Source of the DNA: JAJPHF01 sp035293805
GTDB lineage: Bacteria > Chloroflexota > UBA6077 > JAJPHF01
DNA length: 64,000 nucleotides
Reading direction: 5' to 3'
Assembly (NCBI GenBank): GCA_035293805.1
Contig: DATGMD010000013.1
Location: 1-64,000 of the forward strand
Shown one piece after another: positions 49,552-57,708 of the stretch. Every line of letters begins with the position of its first letter. Positions within the stretch are counted from its first letter, which is position 1. The notes under the pieces were generated by a model. That model was not told the origin of the DNA and did not search any database. It worked only from the letters and a program-made list of their open reading frames with translations. A program made the translations under genes and the position numbers.

Positions 49552-50676
49552 ATGGTGCAGTTCAGCTACTTTCACCTGATGCCGCATCCGTACATCGAGC
49601 AGGCGCCGGAGTGGCCGGTGCCGCATCGCCTGTTCGATCCCGAGCGCGCGAGCGCGGACTACCAGCAGTACGTCGATCAGATGGCGCTGGCCGAGGAGCT
49701 GGGCTTCGACTGGGTCGGCTGCAACGAGCACCACTACACGCCCTACGGCCTGATGAGTAACCCATCGCTCATCGGCGCGGCGCTCACGCAGCGCACGCGG
49801 CGCATCCGCATCGCCATGCTCGGCGCGCTCTTGCCGCTGAACAACCCGGTGCGCGTGGCGGAAGAGTACGCCATGCTCGACGTGATGAGCGGCGGCCGCC
49901 TCATCGCCGGCCTCATCCGCGGCATTCCGAACGAGTACATCGCCTACGGCGTCGATCCCAGCGAGTCGTGGGAGCGCTTCGAGGAGGCCATCGACCTCGT
50001 CATCCGCGCCTGGACCGAGCCGGAGCCGTTCGGCTGGGAGGGCAAGCACTACCAGTTCCGCGCCGTCTCGATCTGGCCGCGCCCGCTGCAGCAGCCGCAT
50101 CCGCCGCTGCTCTTCTCGGGCGGCAGCGTCGAGTCGGCGGCCTTCGCCGCCCGCAAGCGGGCGAAGATCGGCGTCGTCCAGCTCATCTCGCTCGAGCACG
50201 CCCGCGAAAACCTCGACGTCTATCGCAAGACCGCCCGCGAGCTGGGCTGGGAGCCGCCGCGCGAGAACCTGCTGATCGGCATGCACGCGCACGTCGCCCG
50301 CACCGACGCCGAGGCGCGCGAGACGCTCGGCCGCGGCGAGGACTACTTCTACCGCGTGCTCTCCAGCGCCACCCAGCACGCGAACGAGCTAGTGGTCCAC
50401 GGCTCCAACTACTACCGGACTGCCGAGGCGCGCGAGCGCCGCATCACCCGTCGCGCCGCCCAGAAGCACCTCAGCATCGACGACCGCATCGAGCAGGGCA
50501 CGATCCTCTGCGGCTCGCCCGACACGGTCGTACGCCAGATCCAGCACGTCGTGAAGGAGCTGGGCATCGGCATCATCCAGAGCGGCTTCAAGATCGGCTC
50601 GATCCCCAACGACAAGGTGGTGGAGAGCATGCGGCTCTTCAGCCGCGAGGTCCTGCCGCACGTCCGCGACCTGTAG
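49552..50676 (+). CDS. LLM-class flavin-dependent oxidoreductase 1
   Basis: The 374-residue protein is a bacterial luciferase-like monooxygenase: LAEELGFDWVGCNEHHYTPYG (about residue 45), LPLNNPVRVAEEYAMLDVMSGGRLIAG, EPFGWEGKHYQF and a C-terminal CGSPDTVVRQIQHV. It should use FMNH2 and O2, which the flavin reductase-like proteins in the window could supply. GGGGAGGGCGC precedes ATG 49552. It forms a tight operon with a hydrolase and a second LLM enzyme. Confidence 0.94.
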   Translation: MVQFSYFHLMPHPYIEQAPEWPVPHRLFDPERASADYQQYVDQMALAEELGFDWVGCNEHHYTPYGLMSNPSLIGAALTQRTRRIRIAMLGALLPLNNPVRVAEEYAMLDVMSGGRLIAGLIRGIPNEYIAYGVDPSESWERFEEAIDLVIRAWTEPEPFGWEGKHYQFRAVSIWPRPLQQPHPPLLFSGGSVESAAFAARKRAKIGVVQLISLEHARENLDVYRKTARELGWEPPRENLLIGMHAHVARTDAEARETLGRGEDYFYRVLSSATQHANELVVHGSNYYRTAEARERRITRRAAQKHLSIDDRIEQGTILCGSPDTVVRQIQHVVKELGIGIIQSGFKIGSIPNDKVVESMRLFSREVLPHVRDL

Positions 50677-50689
50677 GAGGAGAAGCCAC

Positions 50690-51475
50690 ATGGCGCAGCA
50701 AGAAGAGGGCCGGGTCAGGGCCGGCGACTGCGAGATCGCGTGGCACGCGGCGGGCGATGGCCCCCTGCTGGCCTACCTGCACGGCGCAGGAGGCCTGCGC
50801 TGGGGCCGTGCGCTCGACCGCTTCGCCGAGCGTTTCCGCGTGGTCGCCTTCGACATCCCCGGCTTCGGCGGCTCGACGCTGGGGGACAGCGTGCAGAGCA
50901 TCCCCGACGCCGCCGACGCCTTGGCCGCCGCGATGGAGCAGGTAGCGGACGGCGAGCGCATGCACCTGCTCGGCACGTCGCTGGGCGGCCGCACGGCGGC
51001 GTGGCTGGCCGTGCGCCACCCCCAGCGAGTCGACCGGCTGGTGCTGGAGAGCCCGGCCGCCTTCCGCCCGCCCGACGCGCCGCCGCTCAGCGCCTTCCCC
51101 CCCGACGAGCTCCGCCGCCGCCTGTACGGCAACCCCGAGCAGGCGCCGCCCACGGACGATCCCGCGGTGCGCCAGCAGCAGTTCCAGACGATGGCGCGGC
51201 TCACCAAGGGCGTGGCCTGGGACAGCGACCTGGAGGCGCGGCTGGGCGACATCGAGGCGCCGACGCTCGTGCTGTTTGGCACCCTCGACGGCCTCATCCC
51301 GCCCGAGATGGGCCGCCTCTACAAGGAGCGCATCCCGCAGGCGTTCCTCACCTACGTCTACCAGGCGGCCCACGCCATCCAGTGGGACCGCCCCGACAGC
51401 TTCGCCGACCTGGTGAGCGACTTCCTGGAGCGCGGCGAGGCCTTTGTCGTCCCCCGCGCCAAGGCCGCCGGATGA
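50690..51475 (+). CDS. Alpha/beta hydrolase between two LLM oxidoreductases
   Basis: The 261-residue protein has YLHGAGGLRWG (oxyanion), FDIPGFGGS, LLGTSLGGRTA with the nucleophile Ser near 103, LFGTLDGLIPPEM with Asp, and QAAHAIQWDRP with His near 229. The elbow reads GTSLGG in place of GxSxGG with Gly-His. GGAGGAG precedes ATG 50690 and its stop overlaps the next start (ATGA). A Baeyer-Villiger-like LLM reaction followed by ester hydrolysis would fit this pairing; that is inference. Confidence 0.9.
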   Translation: MAQQEEGRVRAGDCEIAWHAAGDGPLLAYLHGAGGLRWGRALDRFAERFRVVAFDIPGFGGSTLGDSVQSIPDAADALAAAMEQVADGERMHLLGTSLGGRTAAWLAVRHPQRVDRLVLESPAAFRPPDAPPLSAFPPDELRRRLYGNPEQAPPTDDPAVRQQQFQTMARLTKGVAWDSDLEARLGDIEAPTLVLFGTLDGLIPPEMGRLYKERIPQAFLTYVYQAAHAIQWDRPDSFADLVSDFLERGEAFVVPRAKAAG

Positions 51476-52605
51476 GCGCGCCGCCCCTCGTCTTCAGCCT
51501 GTTCCACTTGATGGCCTGGCCGTACCTCGATCAGCCGCCGGCCGCCTGGCCGGTGGCCCACCGGCTGTTCGATCCCACACGCGGGCCGCGGCTCTACCGC
51601 GAGTACCTCGACCAGCTGGCTCTGGCCGACGAGCTAGGCTTCGACTGGGTCGGCTGCAACGAGCACCACTACACGTCCTATGGGCTGATGGCGAGCCCCA
51701 CGGTGATCGGCGGCGCGCTGACGCAGCGCACCACGCGCGCGAAGATCGCCATGCTCGGCAGCCTGGTGCCGCTGAACAACCCGGTGCGCGTGGCCGAAGA
51801 GTACGCCATGCTCGACGTCATGAGCGGCGGCCGCCTGGTGGCCGGCTTCATCCGGGGGCTGCCGCAAGAGTACATCGCCTACGGCATCGATCCCGACGAG
51901 TCCTACGCGCGGCTCGCGGAGGCATGGGACCTCATCCTGCGCGCCTGGCAGGAGCCGGAGCCGTTCGGCTGGGAGGGCAAGCATTACCAGTTCCGCACCG
52001 TCTCCATCTGGCCGCGCCCGCTCCAGCAGCCCCACCCGCCGATCTTCATCTCGGGTGGCAGCAGCGACTCCGTGCGCATGGCCGTGCAGCGGCGCGTGGG
52101 CATCGGCGTGGCGCTCGCCAGCGCCGAGATCGCCCGCGCGCAGTTCGAGAGCTACCGCGCCCTCGCCCGCGCCGACGGCTGGGAGCCGCCCCGCGACCTG
52201 TTCTTCTGGGACCAGGCGGTCCACGTGGCGAAGACCGACGCGGCCGCCCGCGCGGCCTTTCGCGGGCCGACCGACTACTTCTACCGCTACCTGCTGGTGC
52301 CCACGCGGCGCGCGAACGAGCTGGTGATCCAGGGCGGCTACTACCACGACCCGGCCGATCGCGAGCGCCGCCTCCAGCGCGTGCGCCAGCGCGAGGCAGT
52401 CACGTTAGAGAGCGAGATCGAGCACGGGCGGGTGCTGTGCGGCAGCCCCGACACCGTGATCCAGCAGATCCGCCACTGGGTCCAGTACGTCGGCCACGGC
52501 GTCCTGAACTTCCGCTTTCAGGTCGGCACCATGCCTCACGACGAGGTTGTGGCAAGCATGCGCCTGTTCGCGGCCGAGGTACTGCCGCACGTCCGGGATC
52601 TGTAA
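51472..52605 (+). CDS. LLM-class flavin-dependent oxidoreductase 2
   Basis: The 377-residue protein is strongly similar to LLM enzyme 1: FDWVGCNEHHYTSYGLMASP, MLGSLVPLNNPVRVAEEYAMLDVMSGGRLVAG and EPFGWEGKHYQFRTVSIWPRPLQQPHPP are almost shared word for word. The two genes therefore arose by duplication around the hydrolase gene. It starts at ATG 51472 within an ATGA overlap, so translation is coupled. The differing region (about 210-260) probably sets substrate choice. Confidence 0.94.
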   Translation: MSAPPLVFSLFHLMAWPYLDQPPAAWPVAHRLFDPTRGPRLYREYLDQLALADELGFDWVGCNEHHYTSYGLMASPTVIGGALTQRTTRAKIAMLGSLVPLNNPVRVAEEYAMLDVMSGGRLVAGFIRGLPQEYIAYGIDPDESYARLAEAWDLILRAWQEPEPFGWEGKHYQFRTVSIWPRPLQQPHPPIFISGGSSDSVRMAVQRRVGIGVALASAEIARAQFESYRALARADGWEPPRDLFFWDQAVHVAKTDAAARAAFRGPTDYFYRYLLVPTRRANELVIQGGYYHDPADRERRLQRVRQREAVTLESEIEHGRVLCGSPDTVIQQIRHWVQYVGHGVLNFRFQVGTMPHDEVVASMRLFAAEVLPHVRDL

Positions 52606-52611
52606 CGGACC

Positions 52612-52827
52612 TTAGTGCCGGGAGTGGTGGCGCTGTCGGTAGCCCCGGCAGCCGTCTGCCACCGCCGCCGTGACGACCAGTGCCCCGGCCGACCCGGCAA
52701 AGACCATCAGGTGCAGCGGCAAGCGGTCGTGGAAGCCAGACGCGGCGAGCAGCATGACCATGTAGGCCGCGGCGAGGCACACGGCACCCTCTAGCACGAC
52801 GAGCACGAACAGCAAGTCGTCTAGCAT
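52612..52827 (-). CDS. Small two-helix membrane protein (71 aa)
   Basis: From ATG 52827 the product starts MLDDLLFVLVVLEGAVCLAAAYMVMLLA (first helix), has a GFHDRLPLHLM turn and a second helix MVFAGSAGALVVTAAVADG, and ends in a basic GYRQRHHSRH tail. GGGCGGCCAGGACG precedes the start. It converges on the LLM operon, 6 bp away. Function unknown. Confidence 0.6.
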   Translation of the reverse strand: MLDDLLFVLVVLEGAVCLAAAYMVMLLAASGFHDRLPLHLMVFAGSAGALVVTAAVADGCRGYRQRHHSRH

Positions 52828-53607
52828 CGTCCTGGCCGCCCTTTTCTGCGCGGCCCGGGCGCCGCGCTGCCCCTTCTCAGTATACGCCCGCACGTGGCCC
52901 GCGATCGCCTGTTCCCTCCAAAATAATGAGGTTCTTAATTATAGCATGTCGGCCAGCCCCCGCCTGCCCATCTGCCGGCTGCCTTGTAACCAATCGCGCG
53001 ACTTTTTGTGAGCGATTTGTGAGCGCTGCGTACCAGACCGTGATCGATTCTGTGAGCGGCGGCCATTATCCTAGCGCTTGACCGGAACGACCGCCGCTCG
53101 ACCGGCCGGCGGGCGCGTCTGATCACCGGTCTGCAGCCCCGCGCGTCCACGCGACCGCCAGCCTGCGCGGCCCGCCGGCCGCGCGGCTACTCGGAAGGGC
53201 GCCTTTTGCCGCGCCCTGCCGCGGCGTTGCGGCCGTCGCGCGCAATTGACATTGGCGCGCGGTGCCCGGCGACCTCGCGGCAGCAATACCGACGCCCCGC
53301 CCGCCCGGCCGCTTGTCGCCCGGCGGGCGGGGCGTCCCGCTGCGCCGCGCCGCGCGCACCGCCCGCGGCCCCGGCGTGCCCAGCCGCCCGGCCCGTCCGG
53401 CCCTCCGTCGCTCGCTGCTGGCGCTACTCGCGGTGTCCGCGCGCCTGCGGGCGCGCCTCGCCCCACCACGCCTCGGGCCTATCCCGCGCCCCAGCCCCAC
53501 GCCAGCGATCGCCTGTCTCCGCGGCGCTCGCGTGCCGCGTGCCGCCTCTGCTAGCATGGGATACCACGCCGGTGGTTACGACCGTCCAGGCCGTCCGAGG
53601 TGTTGCC
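52828..53607. other. 780-bp gene-free region with an AT-rich patch and phased repeats
   Basis: No convincing gene is present. 52917-52950 is the most AT-rich stretch of the area (AATAATGAGGTTCTTAATTATAG), and the phased TGTGAGCG repeats follow at 53007-53058. From 53080 to 53560 the sequence is extremely GC-rich; three overlapping frames stay open, but they are all Arg/Pro/Ala and lack ribosome binding sites, as expected by chance. The region could hold a promoter array or a non-coding RNA. Confidence 0.5.
53007..53058 (+). promoter_or_regulatory. Three TGTGAGCG repeats in helical phase
   Basis: TGTGAGCG starts at 53007, 53018 and 53051, giving spacings of 11 and 33 bp (one and three helical turns). 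The first pair shares the TGAGC core and 11-bp step with the TGTTGAGC repeat at 15483-15499. This is the pattern of an OmpR/PhoB-type operator. The regulated gene is unclear: the nearest genes are 52612-52827 (-) and 53608 (+). Confidence 0.55.
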
Positions 53608-54684
53608 ATGTCGATCCGCCGCCACTGGGCCATCGCCATCGTCGCGCTCGCGCTCCTGAACTGTAGCGCACCGGCCGGCGGCATGGCCCCCGCGCCGTCC
53701 GCCGCGCCGCCCCCCAGCAGCACCGCCGGGGCCGCCGCCGCGACGCCGGCGGCGCCCGCCCCGGCCGCGCGCGAGCCAGGCAAGCTCGCCATCACCGCGC
53801 TGGCGCTGAGCATCAGCCCGGCCGCCGTCGCCGACGAGCTGGGCTACTGGCGCGAGGAGGGCATCGAGCCCGAGCTACCCTACATCGCCGGGGCGGCCCA
53901 GCCTGCCCAGGCGCTGGTGGCCGGCGACGTGCAGTTCGTCGCCGGCGCGGGCGCCACGGCCGTCCCGGCGTCGCTCGAAGGCGCCGATCTCGTCGTCATC
54001 GCCGTGAGCGTGCCCACCTACCCCTTCACCATTCAGTCGCAGCGCCTCGAGCGCCTGGAGCAGCTGCGCGGCGGCAAGCTCGGGGTCACGCGGCGTGGCG
54101 CGGCCAGCGACTTCGCGGCCCGCTACGCGCTGCAGAAGGTGAGGCTCGTGGCCGACCGCGACGTGCCGATCATCCAGATGGGCGGCGAGCCCGAAGCCAT
54201 CGCCGCCGTCGAGAACGGCGCCGCCGACGCCGCCGTGGTCAGCGAGTTCGGCACCGTCGAGGCACGCCATCGCGGCTTCCACGAGCTTGTCGACATCAGC
54301 AAGTCGGGCGCGCCCTACTCGCTCACCGGCCTCGTCACCTCGCGCAAGCTCATCAACGAGCGCCCCGACTTCGTCCGCCGCTTCGTGCGCGGCTGGGTGC
54401 GCGGCCTGGCCACCGCCGCCACAAACCCCGACGTCGCCCTGCCGATCATGAAGCGGTTCATCAAAGCCGACGACGACGAGCGCCTCCGCGAGGCCTACGA
54501 CCTGTTCAGCGCCTACGTCGCCCGCATCCCCTACCCCCAGCCCGAGGGCGTCCAGGCGGTGATCGACACGCTCGCTCAGGACAACCCACGCGCGGCCAAC
54601 GTCAAGGCCGCCGACTTCATCGACGACCGCTTCATCCGCGAGCTAGACCAGAGCGGCTTCTTCAAGCAGCTCTACGGCGAATAA
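53608..54684 (+). CDS. ABC substrate-binding lipoprotein, NMT1/SsuA-like
   Basis: The 358-residue protein has an ALLNC lipobox and Ala/Pro linker. The mature domain reads GKLAITALALSISPAAVADELGYWREEGIEPEL, LVAGDVQFVAGAGATAVPASL and GGKLGVTRRGAASDFAARYAL, typical of the NMT1/SsuA fold. It is related to, but clearly outside, the six-paralog array. Its frame runs open about 400 bp upstream, but the signal peptide and GAGGTGTTGCC point to ATG 53608. No transporter partner nearby. Confidence 0.92.
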   Translation: MSIRRHWAIAIVALALLNCSAPAGGMAPAPSAAPPPSSTAGAAAATPAAPAPAAREPGKLAITALALSISPAAVADELGYWREEGIEPELPYIAGAAQPAQALVAGDVQFVAGAGATAVPASLEGADLVVIAVSVPTYPFTIQSQRLERLEQLRGGKLGVTRRGAASDFAARYALQKVRLVADRDVPIIQMGGEPEAIAAVENGAADAAVVSEFGTVEARHRGFHELVDISKSGAPYSLTGLVTSRKLINERPDFVRRFVRGWVRGLATAATNPDVALPIMKRFIKADDDERLREAYDLFSAYVARIPYPQPEGVQAVIDTLAQDNPRAANVKAADFIDDRFIRELDQSGFFKQLYGE

Positions 54685-54736
54685 GCGCCCCGCCTTGCCT
54701 CGGCCCGTAGCTTGCGATAGGCTATAAGTATCCTGA

Positions 54737-54752
54737 GTGGACACGTGTCCAC
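54737..54752. promoter_or_regulatory. Perfect 16-bp palindrome, probable antitoxin operator
   Basis: GTGGACACGTGTCCAC is fully self-complementary. It lies just downstream of a TATAAG (-10-like, 54723-54728) and 42 bp before the Xre-type antitoxin start, where autorepression of toxin-antitoxin operons usually takes place. Confidence 0.75.
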
Positions 54753-54793
54753 ACATGACGCTGGCCCTAGCCGTCAGTGGAGGTCCGGCTCGC

Positions 54794-55141
54794 ATGGCTA
54801 TCGCGGTCCCTGCGCCGACGCCGGATCTGCGCGCCATCCGACACACGCTGGGCGTCTCACAGGAACGCCTCGCGCGGATGCTCGACGTCAGTGTCCGGAC
54901 CGTCGAGCGGTGGGAGCACCGAGGGCTTCCCCTCGATTCCAAGGTACGCGAGCGGGTGGCCAAGCTGCAGGAGATCGCCGATCTGGGTCAGGAAGTCTAT
55001 ACTCCCGCTGGTTGGCAGACCTTTCTGGTCACCCCGATGCCGGTGTTCGGGGGACAGACCGCGATTCAGCTCATCGGGGCCGGCAAGGCCGACGTAGTGC
55101 TGGCCGCGCTCGCCGCCGACTACGAGGGCCTCGGCTTCTAG
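54794..55141 (+). CDS. Xre-type antitoxin (DUF2384/MbcA-ParS-like) of a RES pair
   Basis: The 115-residue protein has an N-terminal helix-turn-helix (LRAIRHTLGVSQERLARMLDVSVRTVERWEHRG) and a C-terminal region with GWQTFLVTPMPVFGGQTAIQLIGAGKADVVLAAL, which fits the antitoxin/ParS domain that blocks RES toxins. It should bind the 16-bp palindrome upstream and repress its own operon. GGAGG lies 10 bp before ATG 54794, favoured over earlier in-frame starts. Its stop abuts the toxin's start with no gap. Confidence 0.9.
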   Translation: MAIAVPAPTPDLRAIRHTLGVSQERLARMLDVSVRTVERWEHRGLPLDSKVRERVAKLQEIADLGQEVYTPAGWQTFLVTPMPVFGGQTAIQLIGAGKADVVLAALAADYEGLGF

Positions 55142-55696
55142 GTGCCCCTCGCCGACTGGCTCCACCCCTGGGCCAGCCGCGCCTACCGTCATGTCACGGA
55201 CGGCGCGCGCTACCACGTCCTCGATCTTCGCTGGGCGGGAAGAGGGCTCGACAATCGTTGGAACGAGGCCGGCGAGCCGACCCTCTACCTCGCCGGCGAT
55301 CCGCGCGTGGTGATGGCAGAGTTTGCACGGCATTTCGAGTACGACCGCGCTCCCAAGGTCGGCAGCGGCGCGAGGGCTAGGCACCTGTACTCCTTGCACG
55401 TGCAAGTCGACCAGATGCTCGACCTCCGTGACCCCAACGTGTGGGCGGACCTCGGTCTGCGCAACGCGTCCCACTGCTTCCTCGAACGTCCCATCTGTCG
55501 TGCTACTGCCCGCTACCTTCGCACGGCCACACCTGCTCAGGGCCTGCTTGTACCGTCGGTCGGCCTGCTAGACGACCTGGAACGCTGGGTAGCCGTACTA
55601 TTCTTGGAACGACTCCCTGCCGACCCCCATCAATTCCTTACCGCCGTGCGGGATGAGGGGCTGATCCCCGGGATCGTCCCGCCGAGCGCTTGCTGA
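55142..55696 (+). CDS. RES-domain toxin (NAD+-degrading)
   Basis: The 184-residue protein is a RES-family member: YHVLDLRWAGRGLDNRWNEAGEPTLYLAGDPRVVMAEFARHFEY carries the Arg and Glu (RxxG.., AEFxRH) expected of the ADP-ribosyltransferase-like fold, and the later GLLVPSVGL carries the Ser. RES toxins deplete NAD+ by phosphorolysis or hydrolysis and are neutralised by Xre partners. GTG 55142 follows the antitoxin stop directly, so expression is coupled. Base composition is slightly less GC-rich than its surroundings, consistent with recent acquisition. Confidence 0.9.
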   Translation: MPLADWLHPWASRAYRHVTDGARYHVLDLRWAGRGLDNRWNEAGEPTLYLAGDPRVVMAEFARHFEYDRAPKVGSGARARHLYSLHVQVDQMLDLRDPNVWADLGLRNASHCFLERPICRATARYLRTATPAQGLLVPSVGLLDDLERWVAVLFLERLPADPHQFLTAVRDEGLIPGIVPPSAC

Positions 55697-55842
55697 TCGC
55701 AGGGTGGGGCTCTTACCTGCAACCAGCCGCGCTACCCCGTCGTAAGCCTGGCGCACGGCGAGCGGCATTCGCCGGGCGAATTGGCACCGCCGGTCGCCGG
55801 GGGCATGATGGACGCACCACCATCAACCCCGGAGGCAGGCTC

Positions 55843-56601
55843 GTGACCGACTGGCTGGACTACTTCACCGCGAACCGCGCGCGGCCGCGGCCCACCGCCT
55901 GGCACCGCACCGTCGCGCTCGCCCCCCCGCTGCGCGATCCCCTCGTGCGCTCGCTCCAGCGCTTCCAGGTGGGCGAGCAGGGCGCCGGACGCCACCTGCG
56001 CCGCGCCGCGCGGGCCAGCGGCGACGCGCGCTACGCCGCCGCCGTCGACCTGTTCCTGGCCGAGGAGCAGGCGCACGCCAAGACGCTGGCCGCCCTGCTC
56101 GGGGCGCTCGGCGCGCCGGTGCTCACGCGCCACTGGAGCGATGGCTGTTTCATCTGGCTGCGTCACCGCGCCGGGCTGCACGGCGCCCTGCTCGTGCTCA
56201 TGGTCGCCGAGATCATCGGCGAGCACGTCTACCGCCTCGTCCACGCCACCGTCCCCGACGCGGCGGTGCGCGCGGCCATGGCCCGCATCCTGGCCGACGA
56301 GGCGGCCCACATCGCCTTCCACTGCGACGCGCTGCGCCGCGGCCCGGCCGCCCTGCCGGCGCCGGCACGCCAGGCCGTGCGCTGCGGCTGGCGGCTGCTG
56401 TTCCGCGGCGCCTGCCTGGTCGTGCTGCTCGACCAGCGCGCCTTCCTGGCCACCGTCGGCGAGCCGCCCCGCGCCTTCTGGCGGGCGACGGGTCGCCGCT
56501 TCGCGCAGGCCGAGGCGCACGTCTTTGGCACCGCGGGGTTGCGGCCGGCGGGCCCGGTGAGTACCATCCAGACACCAGGCGCAACGGACACGCGCCGATG
56601 A
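55843..56601 (+). CDS. Ferritin-like diiron protein
   Basis: From GTG 55843 (GGAGGCAGGC upstream) the 252-residue protein is mostly helical. It has two ExxH motifs, in LAEEQAHAKTL and DEAAHIAFHCDAL, and a Glu/His-bearing helix EIIGEHVYRLV, consistent with a four-helix diiron bundle. Its size exceeds simple ferritins and approaches fatty-acid desaturase-like or aldehyde-oxygenase-like members. Function unknown. The frame is open further upstream, but the extension is Arg/Pro-rich. Confidence 0.8.
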   Translation: MTDWLDYFTANRARPRPTAWHRTVALAPPLRDPLVRSLQRFQVGEQGAGRHLRRAARASGDARYAAAVDLFLAEEQAHAKTLAALLGALGAPVLTRHWSDGCFIWLRHRAGLHGALLVLMVAEIIGEHVYRLVHATVPDAAVRAAMARILADEAAHIAFHCDALRRGPAALPAPARQAVRCGWRLLFRGACLVVLLDQRAFLATVGEPPRAFWRATGRRFAQAEAHVFGTAGLRPAGPVSTIQTPGATDTRR

Positions 56602-56622
56602 CGACCGGCGGGGGTGAGGGCG

Positions 56623-57708
56623 GTGGCAAACCTGGAATTTGGCATCTTCGACGCGTTCCCCAAGGAGAGCGAGCAGGAGACCGCCGCCGAGCTCTACGAC
56701 CGCCACATCGCGCGGGCGCAGCTCGCCGAGCGCGTCGGCTTCGGCTACTACTTCTTCATCGAGCACCAGAACGCGCCCTTCGCCGACATCTCGGCGCCCA
56801 ACGTCTACCTGGCCGCGCTCGCCCGCGAGACTACCCGCCTGCGCTTCGGCCCCCTGGTCTACCAGATGCCCATGCACCATCCCATCCGCCTCGCCCAGGA
56901 CGCGGCGATGGTCGATCAGCTCTCGCATGGCCGCCTGGAGTTCGGCATCGGTTACGGCATCCACGAGCACGAGTTCATCCGCTGGAACATCCCCTTCGCC
57001 GAGCGCCGCCAGATGGGCGTCGAGATGCTGGAGATCATCCTGAAGGCGTGGACCGAGGACAGCGTCACCTACGAGGGCAAGTACTGGCGCTTCGACGAGG
57101 CGCTGCCCCGCCCCAAGCCCTACCAGCAGCCCCACCCGCCGCTCTGGCTAGGGGCGCACAGCACCACGTCGCTGGACTACGCTGCCCAGCACAACCTGCA
57201 CGTCGCCCAGAACATCGACGTCGACTCCGTGGTGGCCGAAAAGTTCGCCTACTTCCGCGACGCCTGGCAGCGCGCGGGCCACGCCGGCCCCATGCCCAAG
57301 ACCCTCCTTGCGCGCCACGTCCACGTCGCGCCGACGGACGAGCAGGCGCGCGCGGAGGCCGAGCCGTACCTGCTCAAGGGCTTCTTCGGCGCCGGCGCCG
57401 AGGCCATCGCCCGCACGCGTATCGGCTGGGGCAGCGACCAGCGTGGCACGGGCGGCGAGCGCAACCCCGACATCGTGGAGCGCGGCCGCGTCTTCCAGGA
57501 AATCGTGAAGTCCTACGACTTCTGGATCGACAACGGTCTGGCGCTAGTGGGCAGCCCGGAGACCGTGATCCGCCGGATCCAGGCCCAGCAGGCGCGCGTG
57601 GGCTATGACGTGCTTGCCACCCAGCACCAGCTCCACAACATGCGCTCGGACCAGGTCCACGCCTCGATCCGCCTGTTCGGCGAAGAAGTGCTCCCGGCCT
57701 TCCGCTAG
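56623..57708 (+). CDS. LLM-class flavin-dependent oxidoreductase 3
   Basis: The 361-residue protein is a luciferase-like monooxygenase: LEFGIFDAFP at the start, AERVGFGYYFFIEHQNAPFADI, YQMPMHHPIRLAQDAAMVDQLSHGRLEFGIGYG, and LVGSPETVIRRIQAQQ near the end. It is less like the two LLM enzymes at 49-52 kb and belongs to another subgroup. The start is either GTG 56623 (GTGAGGGC upstream) or GTG 56614. Its TAG shares bases with the stop codon of the convergent glycosidase gene. Confidence 0.93.
   Translation: MANLEFGIFDAFPKESEQETAAELYDRHIARAQLAERVGFGYYFFIEHQNAPFADISAPNVYLAALARETTRLRFGPLVYQMPMHHPIRLAQDAAMVDQLSHGRLEFGIGYGIHEHEFIRWNIPFAERRQMGVEMLEIILKAWTEDSVTYEGKYWRFDEALPRPKPYQQPHPPLWLGAHSTTSLDYAAQHNLHVAQNIDVDSVVAEKFAYFRDAWQRAGHAGPMPKTLLARHVHVAPTDEQARAEAEPYLLKGFFGAGAEAIARTRIGWGSDQRGTGGERNPDIVERGRVFQEIVKSYDFWIDNGLALVGSPETVIRRIQAQQARVGYDVLATQHQLHNMRSDQVHASIRLFGEEVLPAFR

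Noticed and set aside
52828..53100. Iteron-like replication origin at the TGTGAGCG repeats
   Set aside because: Only three short copies exist, no replication initiator gene or DnaA-box cluster is nearby, and the phasing fits a transcription-factor site better.
53206..53607. Upstream extension of the binding-protein frame
   Set aside because: It would bury the signal peptide and lipobox 134 residues into the protein; the RBS and signal peptide support ATG 53608.
53246..53666. Overlapping small frames in the GC-rich region 53.2-53.7 kb
   Set aside because: Three frames are open at once, with Arg/Pro/Ala products and no ribosome binding sites, as expected by chance at this GC content.
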